From positions 4,337,008-4,401,007 of the forward strand of contig KB904821.1 of the NCBI GenBank assembly GCA_000380225.1: DNA of 64,000 nucleotides. Direction: 5' to 3'. The stretch comes from a filamentous cyanobacterium ESFC-1 (GTDB lineage: Bacteria; Cyanobacteriota; Cyanobacteriia; Cyanobacteriales; Spirulinaceae). Positions within the stretch are counted from its first letter, which is position 1; each line of letters begins with the position of its first letter. Below the pieces are notes generated by a model. The model was not told where the DNA came from. It searched no databases and was given only the letters and a program-made list of their open reading frames with translations. Below, piece after piece: positions 16,132-27,931 of the stretch. The position numbers were made by a program, and so were the translations under genes.

Positions 16132-17346
16132 TTAGCCTAATTCGTCGAAAACGGCGAACATCGGCAAATACATTGACAGCAAAATCACCCCGACCATCGC
16201 CGCGACACCCACCATCATAATCGGCTCGATAATACTGGTCAGGGCTTTAACGGTTTGTTCGACTTCATCATCGTAAAAGTCCGCCACTTTGAGCATCATG
16301 GCATCGAGTTCCCCAGTTTCTTCCCCAATGCTCATCATTTGAATCGCCAAAGCCGGGAACACATCTCGTTCTTCGAGGGCAACGCTAATCATGCCCCCTT
16401 CTTGAATATCACCTTTGGCCGAGTCAACGGCATCGGCAATAATTTGATTCCCGGCAGTATCCCGCACAATATCCATACAACTCAAAATTGGCACGCCAGA
16501 GCGGGTCAGCGTCCCGAAAATGCGGCAGAAACGAGCCACCGCCGTTTTGCGGTTCAAATCGCCAAGTAACGGCAGTTGTAGCATGAGTTTGTCGATTTGG
16601 CGACAACCTACCGGGGTTTTGTAATATTGCTTGAGGGCAACAACAGCAGCGATCGCGACGACAATCGGAATTAAAATTTTCCAACTCCGCATAATGCCGC
16701 TCAACCACAACATAAAAGAGGTTAAGGCCGGGAGTTCTGTGCCTAAATCTTGGAAAATGCCCGCGAAAATCGGAATCAAAAAGATCGTCATGGCAAAGAA
16801 AACAACCGTCGCCAAAAACCCCACCGCTACCGGATAAGTCATGGCTGATTTCACTTGGTTAGCCAGGCGCTGCATATTTTCTAGCAGCAAAGCCAAGCGG
16901 TCTAGCACTTGGTCGAGAACCCCCCCAACTTCCCCGGCATCAACCATACTGACATACAGTTTATCGAAGCAATCGGGGTGCTTACGCATGGAGTCGGTTA
17001 AGCTCACCCCTTGTTGTACGTCATCGCTAATCCGAATTAAGGCTCGTTTCAGTTTCGGATTGGGGCATTGATCGGAAAGCACCCCCAAACACCGTACAAT
17101 GGCAACTCCGGCGTTGATCATCACCGAGAATTGCCGTGAAAACACCGCTTTATCTTTGACGGTAATGGCCGTCATGTTGGCGCTGATTTCGCTGAAATCG
17201 ATATCAAAGGGGTCTTTTTTAACTTGGAGAATGGTGGGATAGCGATTGATTAAGACGCTACGGGCTTGGGCTTCGTCAATGGCTTTGACTTTTTCTTTGG
17301 AGGTTTTTCCCGCCGCGTCTTTAACTTCAACAATAAAGGTAGGCAT
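16132..17346 (-). CDS. pilC: Type IV pilus inner-membrane platform protein PilC
   Basis: A 404-residue T2SSF-family protein. Two copies of the cytoplasmic T2SSF domain (residues about 65-190 and 265-390) alternate with three hydrophobic spans near 170-195, 215-235 and 375-395. Conserved text such as FSRQFSVMINAGV and FCRIFGTLTRSGVPIL marks each copy. PilC couples the PilB and PilT motors to pilin insertion in the inner membrane; cyanobacteria use these pili for motility and DNA uptake. It follows pilT by about 100 bp on the same strand. Confidence 0.94.
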   Translation of the reverse strand: MPTFIVEVKDAAGKTSKEKVKAIDEAQARSVLINRYPTILQVKKDPFDIDFSEISANMTAITVKDKAVFSRQFSVMINAGVAIVRCLGVLSDQCPNPKLKRALIRISDDVQQGVSLTDSMRKHPDCFDKLYVSMVDAGEVGGVLDQVLDRLALLLENMQRLANQVKSAMTYPVAVGFLATVVFFAMTIFLIPIFAGIFQDLGTELPALTSFMLWLSGIMRSWKILIPIVVAIAAVVALKQYYKTPVGCRQIDKLMLQLPLLGDLNRKTAVARFCRIFGTLTRSGVPILSCMDIVRDTAGNQIIADAVDSAKGDIQEGGMISVALEERDVFPALAIQMMSIGEETGELDAMMLKVADFYDDEVEQTVKALTSIIEPIMMVGVAAMVGVILLSMYLPMFAVFDELG

Positions 17347-17448
17347 AACTCATACTCAACATGAATGGGAAGATTAAAGGGGTTAGTTTCCCGCTTTAGG
17401 AGTTTCTAACCCAATTTCATCAACGACTTGATTCTCAATCTGGGAGGC

Positions 17449-18549
<1,101 letters not shown>

Positions 18550-18714
18550 GATCAAGTCTCCTTAAATGAATGTAAATGGCCGTGAACAAAGCGCTGAACT
18601 CGCTAACACGGTTCTGAAGTGCTTTTGTCTGGTTTATAAAGATGAACTCTTGTTTTCAGGTTTCCCAATCCCGAAGTCAGAGCGATCGCCCTGACCGGAG
18701 AAACTCAATTAATT

Positions 18715-20727
18715 TTAGAAGCGCGGTGTTAAGCAATATAAACATTCGCTCCATTCTTGATGCAGTTGAGCGTTACAAGTGCGACAGGTTAAGACGCTCT
18801 TGCGCTTGGCTTTCATTTCCGCTTCTAAACCGGAGTCGGTAAAGGTCACCCGTTCGACTTCTTCGAGGGTGGTGTAACCTTGTTTGACCAGCATCAAGCT
18901 ATAAGCCAAAAGGGTTTTCATGCCTTCGTCTACGGCGGCTTCTTTGATGCGATCGGTCGAGGCCCCTTCGTTGATCAGGGCTTGTAAGCGTTCGCTGTTC
19001 TGCATAACTTCATACACCCCCACCCGGCCTTTGTAGCCCACGCCGTTACATTTCGGACAGAGGGTTCCGGCAGAGCGTTCGGCTTCGCGGTGTTCGGGGG
19101 CGATGGTATTGGCTTTGTAGAAGCTGAGGTCTGAGTCTTCCTCTGTTCCTAAACCAAAGCGATTGAGTTCGTCTTCGTCGGGGGTGTAAGCGATACGGCA
19201 TTCGTCGCAAACTTTCCGCATCAGACGTTGTGCTAATACGCCAATTAGCGCCCCGGAGATCATGAACGGATCGACTCCCATTTCATCGAGACGGGCGATC
19301 GCGCCTGCCGCGTCGTTGGTATGAAGGGTGGTCAAGACCAAGTGACCCGTCAGGGCGGCTTCAATGGCAGTTTTAGCGGTTTCTTTGTCTCGGGTTTCCC
19401 CCACCAAAATCACGTCCGGGTCTTGCCGCAAGAAGGAGCGCAAAATCGAGGCGAAGTCCATGCCTTTTTCCCGCAAGACTTGGACTTGGGTAATGCCGGG
19501 TAGGGAGTATTCGATGGGGTCTTCGGCGGTACTGATGTTGATGCCGGGGTCGTTGCGTTCGGCCAACACCGAGTACAAACTGGTGGATTTCCCCGAACCT
19601 GTCGGCCCCGTGACTAGGATTAAACCAAAGGGGCGACTGGCCATTTCGCGCACGATACTCAAAGACTCCTCATCGGAGATGAGTTTGTCTAGCCCCAACT
19701 GAGTGGCGCTGTTGTCTAAGATCCGCAGTACGATTTTTTCCCCGTAACGACTGGGTAGGGTACTTACCCGGAAGTCAATGTTACGGCCTTGGAAGCGCCG
19801 TCGAATTTTACCATCTTGGGGAATACGACGTTCGGCAATGTCTAATTCCGCCATGATTTTAAAACGAGCGGCCACTGCCCCGGCGATCTTTTTGGGGAGT
19901 TTCTCGAAGGCTTGTTGGAGTACCCCGTCTTTGCGGAAACGCACCCGCAGGAATTCTTCTTGAGGTTCAACGTGAATGTCAGAAATGCCTTCTTGCAAGG
20001 CCTTCATTAAAATTTTGTTGACCAGTTTGATGATCGGCGCACCCTGAGCATCGGCTTGAGCGGCCCCCAAGTCCATGTCGTTTTCTTCGGGGGCTTCTTC
20101 GAGGTCGCCGCCGAGGTCGTCCATGATGTCAGAAACATCAACGGCTTTGGCTCGTTCTGTTTCTTCGGTGCGCTTGAGTTGTTCGTCGAGATATTGATCG
20201 AGGAGTTTTTGATAGTCTTCGTGGGCAATGACCATGCGCTGTAAGCCAATGCCTTGAGGCCGTAAGATGCGTTTGAGGTCGTCTTGGGCATCGAGGTTGT
20301 CCGGATCGACCATCGCCACTAAGACCGAAGGCGGTTCTGTGTCTTTGCGACACAGGGGCGCGAGTTTGTAACGGCGACAGATATCAATGGGGATGAGGTT
20401 GTCGATCAGGTCTCCCATCTGATTTTGGGTGATGGGATTAACTTCGGGATCGAGGGATTCTACGCCGTAAAGGATTTTAAGTTCAAAGAGTTGTTGCTTT
20501 TTGTATTGGCGCAGTAGTTCCGGTGAGAGTTGGCGGCCCGTCATGTCTTCTAAGACAGAAGTCATGGGGCGGCCAGATTTTTGCGTTTCGATGAGCGCTT
20601 GCTTCATCTGTTCGGAATCGACGTAGCCCACTTGAATGAGTTTATTCCCAAAGGGCGGAAAATCATTGCGGAGGGCTACAGCCTGCGATCGTTTCTGCGA
20701 TCGTTTGCGAGAGGATGATTGTGTCAT
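18715..20727 (-). CDS. pilB: Type IV pilus extension ATPase PilB
   Basis: A 670-residue GspE/PilB ATPase that drives pilus polymerisation. An N-terminal T2SSE_N domain (about 25-190) and an acidic linker lead to the motor domain, with Walker A GPTGSGKST, Walker B DPDVILVGETRD and GHLVLTTLHTNDA. A metal-binding CX2C pair in CPKC is followed by the usual C-terminal region. The end is unusual: after a basic spacer come CRTC and CLYC, C-x2-C-x11-C-x2-C, which looks like an extra zinc ribbon at residues about 650-668. First gene of the pilB-pilT-pilC unit. Confidence 0.95.
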   Translation of the reverse strand: MTQSSSRKRSQKRSQAVALRNDFPPFGNKLIQVGYVDSEQMKQALIETQKSGRPMTSVLEDMTGRQLSPELLRQYKKQQLFELKILYGVESLDPEVNPITQNQMGDLIDNLIPIDICRRYKLAPLCRKDTEPPSVLVAMVDPDNLDAQDDLKRILRPQGIGLQRMVIAHEDYQKLLDQYLDEQLKRTEETERAKAVDVSDIMDDLGGDLEEAPEENDMDLGAAQADAQGAPIIKLVNKILMKALQEGISDIHVEPQEEFLRVRFRKDGVLQQAFEKLPKKIAGAVAARFKIMAELDIAERRIPQDGKIRRRFQGRNIDFRVSTLPSRYGEKIVLRILDNSATQLGLDKLISDEESLSIVREMASRPFGLILVTGPTGSGKSTSLYSVLAERNDPGINISTAEDPIEYSLPGITQVQVLREKGMDFASILRSFLRQDPDVILVGETRDKETAKTAIEAALTGHLVLTTLHTNDAAGAIARLDEMGVDPFMISGALIGVLAQRLMRKVCDECRIAYTPDEDELNRFGLGTEEDSDLSFYKANTIAPEHREAERSAGTLCPKCNGVGYKGRVGVYEVMQNSERLQALINEGASTDRIKEAAVDEGMKTLLAYSLMLVKQGYTTLEEVERVTFTDSGLEAEMKAKRKSVLTCRTCNAQLHQEWSECLYCLTPRF

Positions 20728-21127
20728 AGTCCGTTAAATATATCTCCTTCCCCCAATTTATGATTACGACTTGGTTTCGCTTACAGTCGTAACTTTTGTT
20801 GGTCTTCATTACTTTGATAATAACCGCTAAACCCAGAACCTATTGGTAACTGTCCTCTGGATATGGGCAGAAATTTTGCCCCGATCGTGTTAAATTTAAT
20901 TAAGATTTAACCGTGATGTACCCAACCACCGCAGGTTGAAACTTACGGCCTGGGTATTTTTCTGCGTCCTTCGGGGCGTAACGATATAATTTGAAAAATG
21001 CCCGATTCAGAGCGTTTCTGATTGCAACAGAAAAGTCAATGCCATTCATAATGGGGATTGGTAAAGAAACGTTCAAGGTGCTAGACCGATCGGCAAGCGC
21101 CATTTCTTAGTGTTTAAGAGCAGCACC
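20728..21127. other. Divergent intergenic region between pilB and grpE
   Basis: About 400 bp. It must hold promoters for both units. I see no CIRCE element (TTAGCACTC-N9-GAGTGCTAA) here. A 67-codon frame on the minus strand at 20900-21103 has no Shine-Dalgarno sequence and no family resemblance and was not accepted. Confidence 0.5.
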
Positions 21128-21868
21128 ATGATTGACGAGCAAAATCAACCAGACCCGACGTTAGAGCAACAAGATGAAACTCCAGAAGAAGCCACAATTG
21201 CCGTAGAAGGTGAAGGGCCTGAGATGGCCGAGGCTGGCGATCGCGACCTCGAAGCCCCCAACAATCCTGTTGAGGAGGCTCAAGGGGCCGGGGCCGCGAA
21301 CAACGATATGGTTTCCATTGTGGAAGCCTTACAAAGCGAGCGGGAAAGTCTCAAGCAACAACTGGGGGAGCGCGATCGCCAAATTGAGTTGTACAAAAAT
21401 CAGTATGCGCGGATTGCCGCAGATTTTGATAACTTCCGCAAGCGCACTCAAAATGAAAAAGAAGACCTCGAACACCGGGTTAAGCAAGATACGATTTTAA
21501 AATTGCTAACGGTGGTAGACGATTTTGAGCGGGCCCGGTCTCAAATCAAACCCGCTAATGATGGCGAAAAAGCCATTCATAAAAGTTATCAAGGGGTTTA
21601 CAAAAACTTAGTCGAAGGGCTGAAGCGATTAGGGGTCTCAGCCATGCGGCCCGAAGGTCAGCCGTTTGACCCCAACTACCACGAAGCCATGCTGCGCGAA
21701 GCGACGAATGAGTATCCCGAAGATGCGGTGATCGAGCAATTAGTACGGGGCTATATGCTCGGCGATCGCGTTTTGCGTCATGCCATGGTGAAAGTTGCTG
21801 CCCCCCAAGACCCCGTGGTAACCTCAGAAGAGGAAACCTCCGAAACAGAAAGTGACTCAGAAACTTGA
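21128..21868 (+). CDS. grpE: Co-chaperone GrpE
   Basis: A 246-residue nucleotide exchange factor for DnaK. A long acidic, probably disordered N-terminus (to about residue 60) precedes the coiled-coil dimerisation helix and the conserved [19 protein letters not shown] segment; the beta domain near VEGLKRLGV...FDPNYHEAM is intact. It ends in a Glu/Ser-rich tail. I prefer ATG 21128 (MIDEQ) over GTG 21110. It heads a grpE-dnaK-dnaJ order on the plus strand, the core of the heat-shock folding machine. Confidence 0.95.
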   Translation: MIDEQNQPDPTLEQQDETPEEATIAVEGEGPEMAEAGDRDLEAPNNPVEEAQGAGAANNDMVSIVEALQSERESLKQQLGERDRQIELYKNQYARIAADFDNFRKRTQNEKEDLEHRVKQDTILKLLTVVDDFERARSQIKPANDGEKAIHKSYQGVYKNLVEGLKRLGVSAMRPEGQPFDPNYHEAMLREATNEYPEDAVIEQLVRGYMLGDRVLRHAMVKVAAPQDPVVTSEEETSETESDSET

Positions 21869-22095
21869 AAACAAAGCGACCTGAACTTTTTGTTTCAGTG
21901 GCCAGGGGCGGCATCTGACCTATTGAACCCAAGCGGCTTGACCCTCATGCGTGAGGATCGCGATCGCCATTCATTCTGGCTCAAAATTTAACTGAATTTT
22001 AGGGTCATTCCACAGCAAACAAGCGGCTTAAGCCAGTCCCTACGCCTAAACCAATTTGAAATCAGCCTTTTGCAAACCATTATTACCGAAGCGTC

Positions 22096-24090
22096 ATGGG
22101 AAAAGTCATCGGTATCGACCTGGGGACAACAAATAGTTGCGTTGCTGTCTTAGAAGGCGGTAAACCCATTGTTATCCAAAGCAGCGAAGGTGGACGAACC
22201 ACACCGAGTATGGTGGGGTTTGGTAAAGCCAACGAACGATTAGTCGGTCAACTGGCCAAGCGTCAAGCCGTAACCAACGCCGAAAACACCGTTTACAGCA
22301 TCAAGCGCTTTATTGGTCGTCGCTGGGATGACACAGGTGAAGAGCGATCGCGAGTGCCGTACAACTGCGTCAAAGGACGGGATGATACGGTCGATGTCCA
22401 AATTCGCGACAAAGCCTACACCCCTCAAGAAATCTCGGCCATGATCTTACAAAAGCTCAAAACCGATGCCGAGAAATTTTTAGGAGACGCAGTAGCCCAA
22501 GCCGTGATTACCGTTCCGGCTTACTTTACCGACGCTCAACGCCAAGCCACCAAAGACGCAGGCACAATCGCGGGTTTAGAAGTCTTGCGGATTATCAACG
22601 AACCCACCGCCGCTTCCCTCGCTTATGGCTTAGACAAGCAAGACCAAGACCAGCACGTTTTAGTGTTTGACTTGGGAGGCGGTACCTTTGACGTTTCAAT
22701 TTTGCAACTGGGAGACGGGGTATTTGAAGTTAAAGCCACCTCCGGTAATAACCACCTCGGCGGTGATGACTTTGATAATGTCATCGTGCAATGGATGATT
22801 GCCAACTTCCAAGAACAAGAAGGCATCAACCTCGGCCAAGACAAAATGGCGTTGCAACGCTTGCGCGAAGCCGCCGAAAAAGCCAAAGTTGAGCTTTCGA
22901 GCATGGGTAATACCTCCATTAACCTCCCTTTCATTACTGCCGACGAAACCGGGCCCAAACACCTCGAAACCGAACTCACCCGATCCAAGTTTGAAGAACT
23001 GGCCAGTGACCTGATCGAAGGTACAATTCTGCCCGTTCAACAATCCCTCAAAGATGCAGAACTCAATACTAGCGAAATTGACCGCATTCTCTTTGTCGGT
23101 GGTTCGACGCGCATCCCGGCGGTGGGAAATGCCATCAAAAAATACTTTGACAACAAAGAACCCGACCGCTCGGTTAACCCGGACGAAGCCGTGGCTTTAG
23201 GAGCCGCCATTCAAGGGGGCGTACTCGGCGGCGAAGTCGAAGACCTGTTGCTGCTCGATGTGACCCCACTTTCGTTGGGAATTGAAACTCTAGGGGAAGT
23301 GTTCACCAAAATTATCGAGCGCAACACCACCATTCCCACCAGCAAATCTCAAGTCTTTTCGACTGCCATTGACGGCCAAACCTCAGTCGAAATCCATGTT
23401 TTGCAAGGGGAACGGGCCATGGCTAAAGACAACAAAAGCTTAGGGAAATTCCTGCTCACTGGGATTCCCCCGGCTCCTCGCGGTGTGCCGCAAATCGAAG
23501 TCAGCTTTGAAATCGATGTCAACGGCATTCTCAAAGTTGCCGCCCAAGACAAAGGAACCGGCAAAGAGCAAAGCATTCGCATTACCAACACCGGAGGATT
23601 AAACTCCAACGAAGTCGAGCGGATGCGCCAAGAAGCCGAACAGTACGCCGAACAAGACCGTCGTCGCATCGAGTTAGTCGAAGTCAAAAACCAAGCCGAC
23701 AGCATTACCTACACCTACGAATCGACCCTCAAAGACAACGGCGAACTGATCCGCGAAGACTTGAAAACCAACGCCGAAGCGCGACATCAAGAACTCTTGG
23801 CTGCCCTCGAAAACAACGAAATGAGTTTAGAGGAAATCAAAGCCAAACTCGAAACCTTCAAACAAGCCGTCCTCGCCGTGGGTTCCGATCTTTACAATCG
23901 AGCCAACCAAGGGGTAGACGAAGAATTTGAAACGGTCGAAGAACAAATCGTGTTTGAAAATACTTCAGACGCAGACCCCGAAGAAGCTGCCACCGCCATT
24001 AGCGACGATGACAGCGAAGATGAATTTAGCTTTACCTTTGATGAAGACGAAGACGAAACCGTAGCCGCAGATTACGAACCTGTGGATTAA
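22096..24090 (+). CDS. dnaK: Molecular chaperone DnaK (Hsp70)
   Basis: A 664-residue Hsp70. Signatures in order: [12 protein letters not shown] at the N-terminus, [12 protein letters not shown] near residue 195, and [13 protein letters not shown] near 335. The linker [15 protein letters not shown] leads to the peptide-binding domain and the helical lid. The C-terminus is very acidic ([17 protein letters not shown]) and lacks the EEVD-like or EVV-type end of other Hsp70s. Cyanobacteria carry several DnaK paralogues; adjacency to grpE and dnaJ marks this as the chaperone of that trio. There is a 227-bp gap after grpE, so it may have its own promoter. Confidence 0.97.
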   Translation: MGKVIGIDLGTTNSCVAVLEGGKPIVIQSSEGGRTTPSMVGFGKANERLVGQLAKRQAVTNAENTVYSIKRFIGRRWDDTGEERSRVPYNCVKGRDDTVDVQIRDKAYTPQEISAMILQKLKTDAEKFLGDAVAQAVITVPAYFTDAQRQATKDAGTIAGLEVLRIINEPTAASLAYGLDKQDQDQHVLVFDLGGGTFDVSILQLGDGVFEVKATSGNNHLGGDDFDNVIVQWMIANFQEQEGINLGQDKMALQRLREAAEKAKVELSSMGNTSINLPFITADETGPKHLETELTRSKFEELASDLIEGTILPVQQSLKDAELNTSEIDRILFVGGSTRIPAVGNAIKKYFDNKEPDRSVNPDEAVALGAAIQGGVLGGEVEDLLLLDVTPLSLGIETLGEVFTKIIERNTTIPTSKSQVFSTAIDGQTSVEIHVLQGERAMAKDNKSLGKFLLTGIPPAPRGVPQIEVSFEIDVNGILKVAAQDKGTGKEQSIRITNTGGLNSNEVERMRQEAEQYAEQDRRRIELVEVKNQADSITYTYESTLKDNGELIREDLKTNAEARHQELLAALENNEMSLEEIKAKLETFKQAVLAVGSDLYNRANQGVDEEFETVEEQIVFENTSDADPEEAATAISDDDSEDEFSFTFDEDEDETVAADYEPVD

Positions 24091-24153
24091 CGAATTCGTG
24101 TTTTTAAACTTGTCCAACTTACCCTGTATTCACACCGTAGATTAAGCGAAAAT

Positions 24154-25284
24154 ATGGCAGGCGACTACTACGAAACTTTAGGTGTCTCTCGCGACGCGAC
24201 CCCCGATGAAATTAAACGCGCATACCGTCGCCTCGCCCGGAAGTATCACCCAGATGTCAACAAAGAACCCGGAGCCGAGGATCTTTTTAAAGAAGTTAAT
24301 CGGGCGAACGAAGTCTTATCCAATCCCGAAACCCGCGCTCGTTACGACCGCTTTGGCGAACAGGGGGTGAGTGGAGCCGGAGCCGGAGCGCCAGACTTTG
24401 GCGATATGGGCGGCTTTGCCGATATCTTTGAAACGATTTTCAGTGGCTTTGGCGGCGGGATGGGAACTGGAGCCAGTCCCCGTCAACGTTCCGGGCCGGT
24501 ACGGGGCGACGATTTGCGTCTTGACCTCAAACTGGGATTTCGCGAGGCAGTATTTGGGGGCGAAAAAGAAATTCGCATTCCCCACTTAGAAAATTGTCAA
24601 ACCTGTAACGGGTCTGGCGCGAAACCGGGAACCGGCTCGAAAACTTGTCAAACCTGTAGTGGGACGGGTCAGATTCGCCGTTCGACTCGTACTCCCTTTG
24701 GCAGTTTTGCCCAAGTGTCGGTTTGTCCGACTTGTAACGGCGACGGTCAGGTGATTGAGGAAAAATGCGAATCCTGCGGCGGTGCAGGGCGCAAACAGGA
24801 AACCAAAAAGCTGAAAATTACGATTCCGGCTGGGGTGGATAATGGTACGCGCCTGCGGGTGGCTCGCGAAGGGGATGCGGGCTTGCGAGGGGGTACGTCT
24901 GGCGATTTATATGTGTACTTGTTTGTCGAAGAAGACAAGGAGTTTTACCGGGATGGGGTGAATATCTTATCGGAAATTTCGATTAGCTATTTACAAGCCA
25001 TTCTCGGCTGTCGTTTGGAAGTAAACACGGTAGACGGCCCGGTAGAAACGACAATTCCGGCGGGAACGCAACCGAATACGGAGTTGAAGTTGGAAGGCCA
25101 CGGGGTTCCGCGTTTGGGGAATGCGGTGAGTCGCGGCGATCACTTGTTAACCGTCCAGGTTGAGATTCCGACGCGCATTAATGCCGAGGAGCGAGAATTG
25201 CTAGAACAGTTGGCGAAAATTAAGGGTAAAAGTATCGGTAAGGGGGGTATTGAAGGATTTTTAGGGAAAATGTTTGGCGGGTAA
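24154..25284 (+). CDS. dnaJ: Chaperone DnaJ (type I Hsp40)
   Basis: A 376-residue type I J protein. The J domain (residues 1-70) holds the HPD motif in RKYHPDVNK, followed by a Gly-rich region. Four zinc motifs of the CxxCxGxG kind are complete: [24 protein letters not shown] and CESCGGAG. The C-terminal substrate-binding domains follow. DnaJ delivers unfolded clients to DnaK and triggers its ATPase. It lies 63 bp after dnaK and is probably co-transcribed with it. Confidence 0.97.
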   Translation: MAGDYYETLGVSRDATPDEIKRAYRRLARKYHPDVNKEPGAEDLFKEVNRANEVLSNPETRARYDRFGEQGVSGAGAGAPDFGDMGGFADIFETIFSGFGGGMGTGASPRQRSGPVRGDDLRLDLKLGFREAVFGGEKEIRIPHLENCQTCNGSGAKPGTGSKTCQTCSGTGQIRRSTRTPFGSFAQVSVCPTCNGDGQVIEEKCESCGGAGRKQETKKLKITIPAGVDNGTRLRVAREGDAGLRGGTSGDLYVYLFVEEDKEFYRDGVNILSEISISYLQAILGCRLEVNTVDGPVETTIPAGTQPNTELKLEGHGVPRLGNAVSRGDHLLTVQVEIPTRINAEERELLEQLAKIKGKSIGKGGIEGFLGKMFGG

Positions 25285-25630
25285 TTTTCAGTTATCAGCT
25301 TCTAAGGGGCAGTCGGCAATCGGCAGTCGGCAGTCGGGGGGGGAGTGGGGATGCAAGCCCCTCCCAAGGGATCAAAAACTTGGGCCTAGCTTTCATGTAG
25401 GGTGGGTTAGGCGGCTGAAACTTAGGCTATGACGGCAATCTAGCTATACGCCGTAATCCACCGTTTAAAGTGTGTCACGGCACTACACTATGACAGTAAT
25501 TTAGAAATCTGTTGTAACCCACCGCTTAAGATATGTCGCAATATTTCGGTGCGTTACGCTTTGCTAACGACACCCTACCTAATTCATATTTTTAGATGCG
25601 TTGCGGCAATAGAGTAGCAAACGGCGAATA
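25285..25630. repeat. Interspersed repeats between dnaJ and the TusA-like gene
   Basis: The gap carries AGTCGGC heptamers (25312-25336), then a copy of the GTAGGGTGGGTTAGGCGGC ... GCCGTAATCCACC repeat (25396-25488), a related partial copy, and a CGGTGCGTTACGC ... GACACCCTAC unit (25546-25577). The same units recur at 60.6, 61.7 and 62.5-63.0 kb. No gene lies here. The repeats separate dnaJ from a gene order often contiguous in cyanobacteria. Confidence 0.75.
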
Positions 25631-25906
25631 ATGAGTAATGACAAAGTATTAGAAAATAATCAAGAACCCGCAACACCGGATGTTCAGTTGGATTTGCGGG
25701 GTACGCCTTGTCCGATTAATTTTGTGCGGACGAAGTTGCGGTTAGAGCAGATGCAGCCTGGGGAGTTGTTGGAGGTGTGGCTTGACCCTGGAGAACCGAT
25801 TGAGCAAGTCCCGGATAGTTTGACGATGGAAGGCTATGGGCTGGAGTCGCTAGAAGACCGGGATGGTTTTTTTGCGTTACAGGTTCGCCGTCCTCAAGCT
25901 TCGTGA
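25631..25906 (+). CDS. TusA/SirA-family sulfur-carrier-like protein
   Basis: A 91-residue protein with the TusA fold. The signature DLRGTPCPINFVRTK has the single active-site Cys in the Cys-Pro pair (CP), which in TusA carries a persulfide for tRNA thiolation or other sulfur transfer. The rest (GELLEVWLDPGEPIEQVPDSL) follows the family. Its stop overlaps the rsgA GTG start (GTGA), so the two are translationally coupled. The sulfur acceptor in this organism is unknown. Confidence 0.88.
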   Translation: MSNDKVLENNQEPATPDVQLDLRGTPCPINFVRTKLRLEQMQPGELLEVWLDPGEPIEQVPDSLTMEGYGLESLEDRDGFFALQVRRPQAS

Positions 25907-26991
25907 GTGGTTCTGAGGCGACCCCGGAAGGGTTACGGGGAACGGTGGTGGCGGTACAGGCTAATTTTTATCAGGTGCGCTTGGTTGAGGGGACGGTGTT
26001 GCTGTGTACGCGGCGATCGCGCCTCAAAAAAATCAATCAATCGGTGATGGTGGGCGATCGCGTTATCGTTGAAGAACCGGATTGGACGGACGGACGGGGG
26101 GTGGTCGCCCAGGTGTTATCCCGTCGCACGGAACTGAAACGCCCCCCAGTGGCGAATGCTGACCAAGTGTTATTAGTTTTTGCGTTAGCCGAACCCGACC
26201 TGGATGTATGGCAGTTGAGCCGCTTTCTAACCACCGCAGAAGCAACGAAACTAGGGGTGCGCTTAGGATTAAACAAAAAGGACTTGATCTCGCCGTCACA
26301 CCAGCAGGAATGGCGAGAGAGGTTGCAAGGTTGGGGCTATGACCCGATTTTAATTAGTGTGGCGCAGGATCGAGAAATTGCGGATTTATGGGATATTTTA
26401 GCGGGTAATATTACAATTTTAGCCGGGCCGTCGGGGGTGGGCAAGTCTAGCTTAATTAATCGCTTGATTCCGGCGGTAGATTTACGAATTGGGGCGGTTT
26501 CGGGGAAACTCAGTCGCGGTCGTCACACGACTCGTCATGTGGAGTTGTTTGAGTTACCAGGTGGGGGCTTATTGGCGGATTCTCCGGGGTTTAATAAGCC
26601 GAATTTGGAGTGCGAACCGTCTCAGTTGGCGTATTATTTCCCAGAAGCGAGGGAACGATTAGAGGGGGGACAATGCCAGTTTAGCGATTGTTTACACCGA
26701 GACGAGCCGAATTGCGTGGTGCGGGGAGATTGGGAACGCTACGAGCATTATCTCAAGTTTTTAGACGAGGCGATCGCCTATCAGGAAGAAGTAGCGCGAT
26801 CGCCCGACGAAGAAGACAGCATGAAGGTCAAAATGAGCAGTTCTGGGCAGAAACGCTACGAACCCCGCTTAGAAACCAAAAAATACCGTCGTCAGTCGAG
26901 GCGATCGCGCCATCAAGATTTGCAGCAACTTTACGAAGATGCCAGCATTGAGGCGTTAGAAGACGATTTAGAGGACTTGGAGCCAATCTAA
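25903..26991 (+). CDS. rsgA: Ribosome small-subunit GTPase RsgA
   Basis: A 362-residue circularly permuted GTPase. An OB fold comes first (about 10-80), then the G motifs in permuted order: NKKD (G4) near 125, GPSGVGKSSLIN (G1) near 180, and DSPGF (G3) near 227. A zinc-binding domain with Cys and His (CQFSDCLHRDEPNC) follows. RsgA checks late 30S maturation and hydrolyses GTP on the subunit. The C-terminal 50 residues are a charged extension rich in Arg. The start is GTG inside the previous gene. The 3' end overlaps the convergent hydrolase gene by 24 bp. Confidence 0.95.
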   Translation: MSGSEATPEGLRGTVVAVQANFYQVRLVEGTVLLCTRRSRLKKINQSVMVGDRVIVEEPDWTDGRGVVAQVLSRRTELKRPPVANADQVLLVFALAEPDLDVWQLSRFLTTAEATKLGVRLGLNKKDLISPSHQQEWRERLQGWGYDPILISVAQDREIADLWDILAGNITILAGPSGVGKSSLINRLIPAVDLRIGAVSGKLSRGRHTTRHVELFELPGGGLLADSPGFNKPNLECEPSQLAYYFPEARERLEGGQCQFSDCLHRDEPNCVVRGDWERYEHYLKFLDEAIAYQEEVARSPDEEDSMKVKMSSSGQKRYEPRLETKKYRRQSRRSRHQDLQQLYEDASIEALEDDLEDLEPI

Positions 26992-27855
26992 AATCTCTGC
27001 ATTCACAATTTTGGGGGCTTCGTCGTGGGGACAATGGCCAGCCCTGGGAATGGTCTGAAATTTCACATCAGCGCGATTGGCCGCGAGAATTTGGTAGATT
27101 TTCGCCCCAGAAATGGGAGTCCAGGGATCATCTTCACCCCAAAGAATCAATAACGGACAATTGACTTGGGGTAGTAATTCGTCGGGTCTTGGTCCGGGAG
27201 GAGCAGTCAGGATCGACGCGAAGACCTTTTGAGCGTTGGGATCGCAGGAGGGCTGATAAATCAAATCTATCAACTCGTCGGTGACGGCGGCGCGATCGCG
27301 ATACACCTGTTTGAGGGTACTCCGCAAACGGGATTTACGGCGAATCAGGTTGAAGACCAAGGGCCCGGTAAGAGGAGAACTCACAAACTGGGTAAAACCG
27401 CCCATCACTAAGCGTAACGGTAAAACCAGTTCTTCGGGGCGATGGTTCAGACCCCCCGCACAGTTAATTAAAATTCCCCCTGCGGCCATTTCCGGGAAGT
27501 GGGCGATCGCCATTAAACTGAGTAAACCGCCAATAGAATTACCGACAAAAACCGTGGGGGTTTGGATTTTTTCGAGCCAAAAATCTCGTAACTGTTGCAG
27601 CCACAACTCCACGGTATAATCTCTGACGGGTTTATCCGAACCGCCGAAACCCAGTAGGTCTATGGCGTAGACTTGATAGCCAGAATCGGCTAAAACCGGG
27701 ATATTTTTGCGCCAATGACCGATGGATGCACCAAAGCCGTGAACAAGTAATAAAGGCTGACCTTGACCTTGGACGGTGTAGGTGATGGTATGACCTTGCC
27801 AAGTCCAGGTTTGCGGGGTCAGGGCTGTTTTTTTGAGGGTAGGGGATGCGCTCAT
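26968..27855 (-). CDS. Alpha/beta-fold hydrolase
   Basis: A 295-residue alpha/beta hydrolase. The oxyanion text LLLVHGFGAS, the nucleophile elbow VGNSIGG (Ser near residue 117), an acid in WGEDDPW and the catalytic His in RAGHCPHDEAP are all present. The length and pattern resemble the cyanobacterial group related to plant pheophytinase and other chlorophyll dephytylases, but many esterases look alike, so the substrate is open. The gene is convergent with rsgA and shares 24 bp with its 3' end. Confidence 0.87.
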   Translation of the reverse strand: MSASPTLKKTALTPQTWTWQGHTITYTVQGQGQPLLLVHGFGASIGHWRKNIPVLADSGYQVYAIDLLGFGGSDKPVRDYTVELWLQQLRDFWLEKIQTPTVFVGNSIGGLLSLMAIAHFPEMAAGGILINCAGGLNHRPEELVLPLRLVMGGFTQFVSSPLTGPLVFNLIRRKSRLRSTLKQVYRDRAAVTDELIDLIYQPSCDPNAQKVFASILTAPPGPRPDELLPQVNCPLLILWGEDDPWTPISGAKIYQILAANRADVKFQTIPRAGHCPHDEAPKIVNAEILDWLQVL

Positions 27856-27931
27856 AGCAAGTGAGTTGGGGTTGTAATGAAAGGGCTATGTTGAGGTTAT
27901 CTTAATATTCCTTTACATTTTACCGCAATTT

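Noticed and set aside
20900..21103. 67-codon minus-strand frame between pilB and grpE
   Set aside because: No Shine-Dalgarno sequence, no family resemblance, and it covers the region that should hold the grpE promoter.
21869..22095. CIRCE-type heat-shock operator before dnaK
   Set aside because: TTAGCACTC-N9-GAGTGCTAA was looked for before grpE and dnaK and not found.
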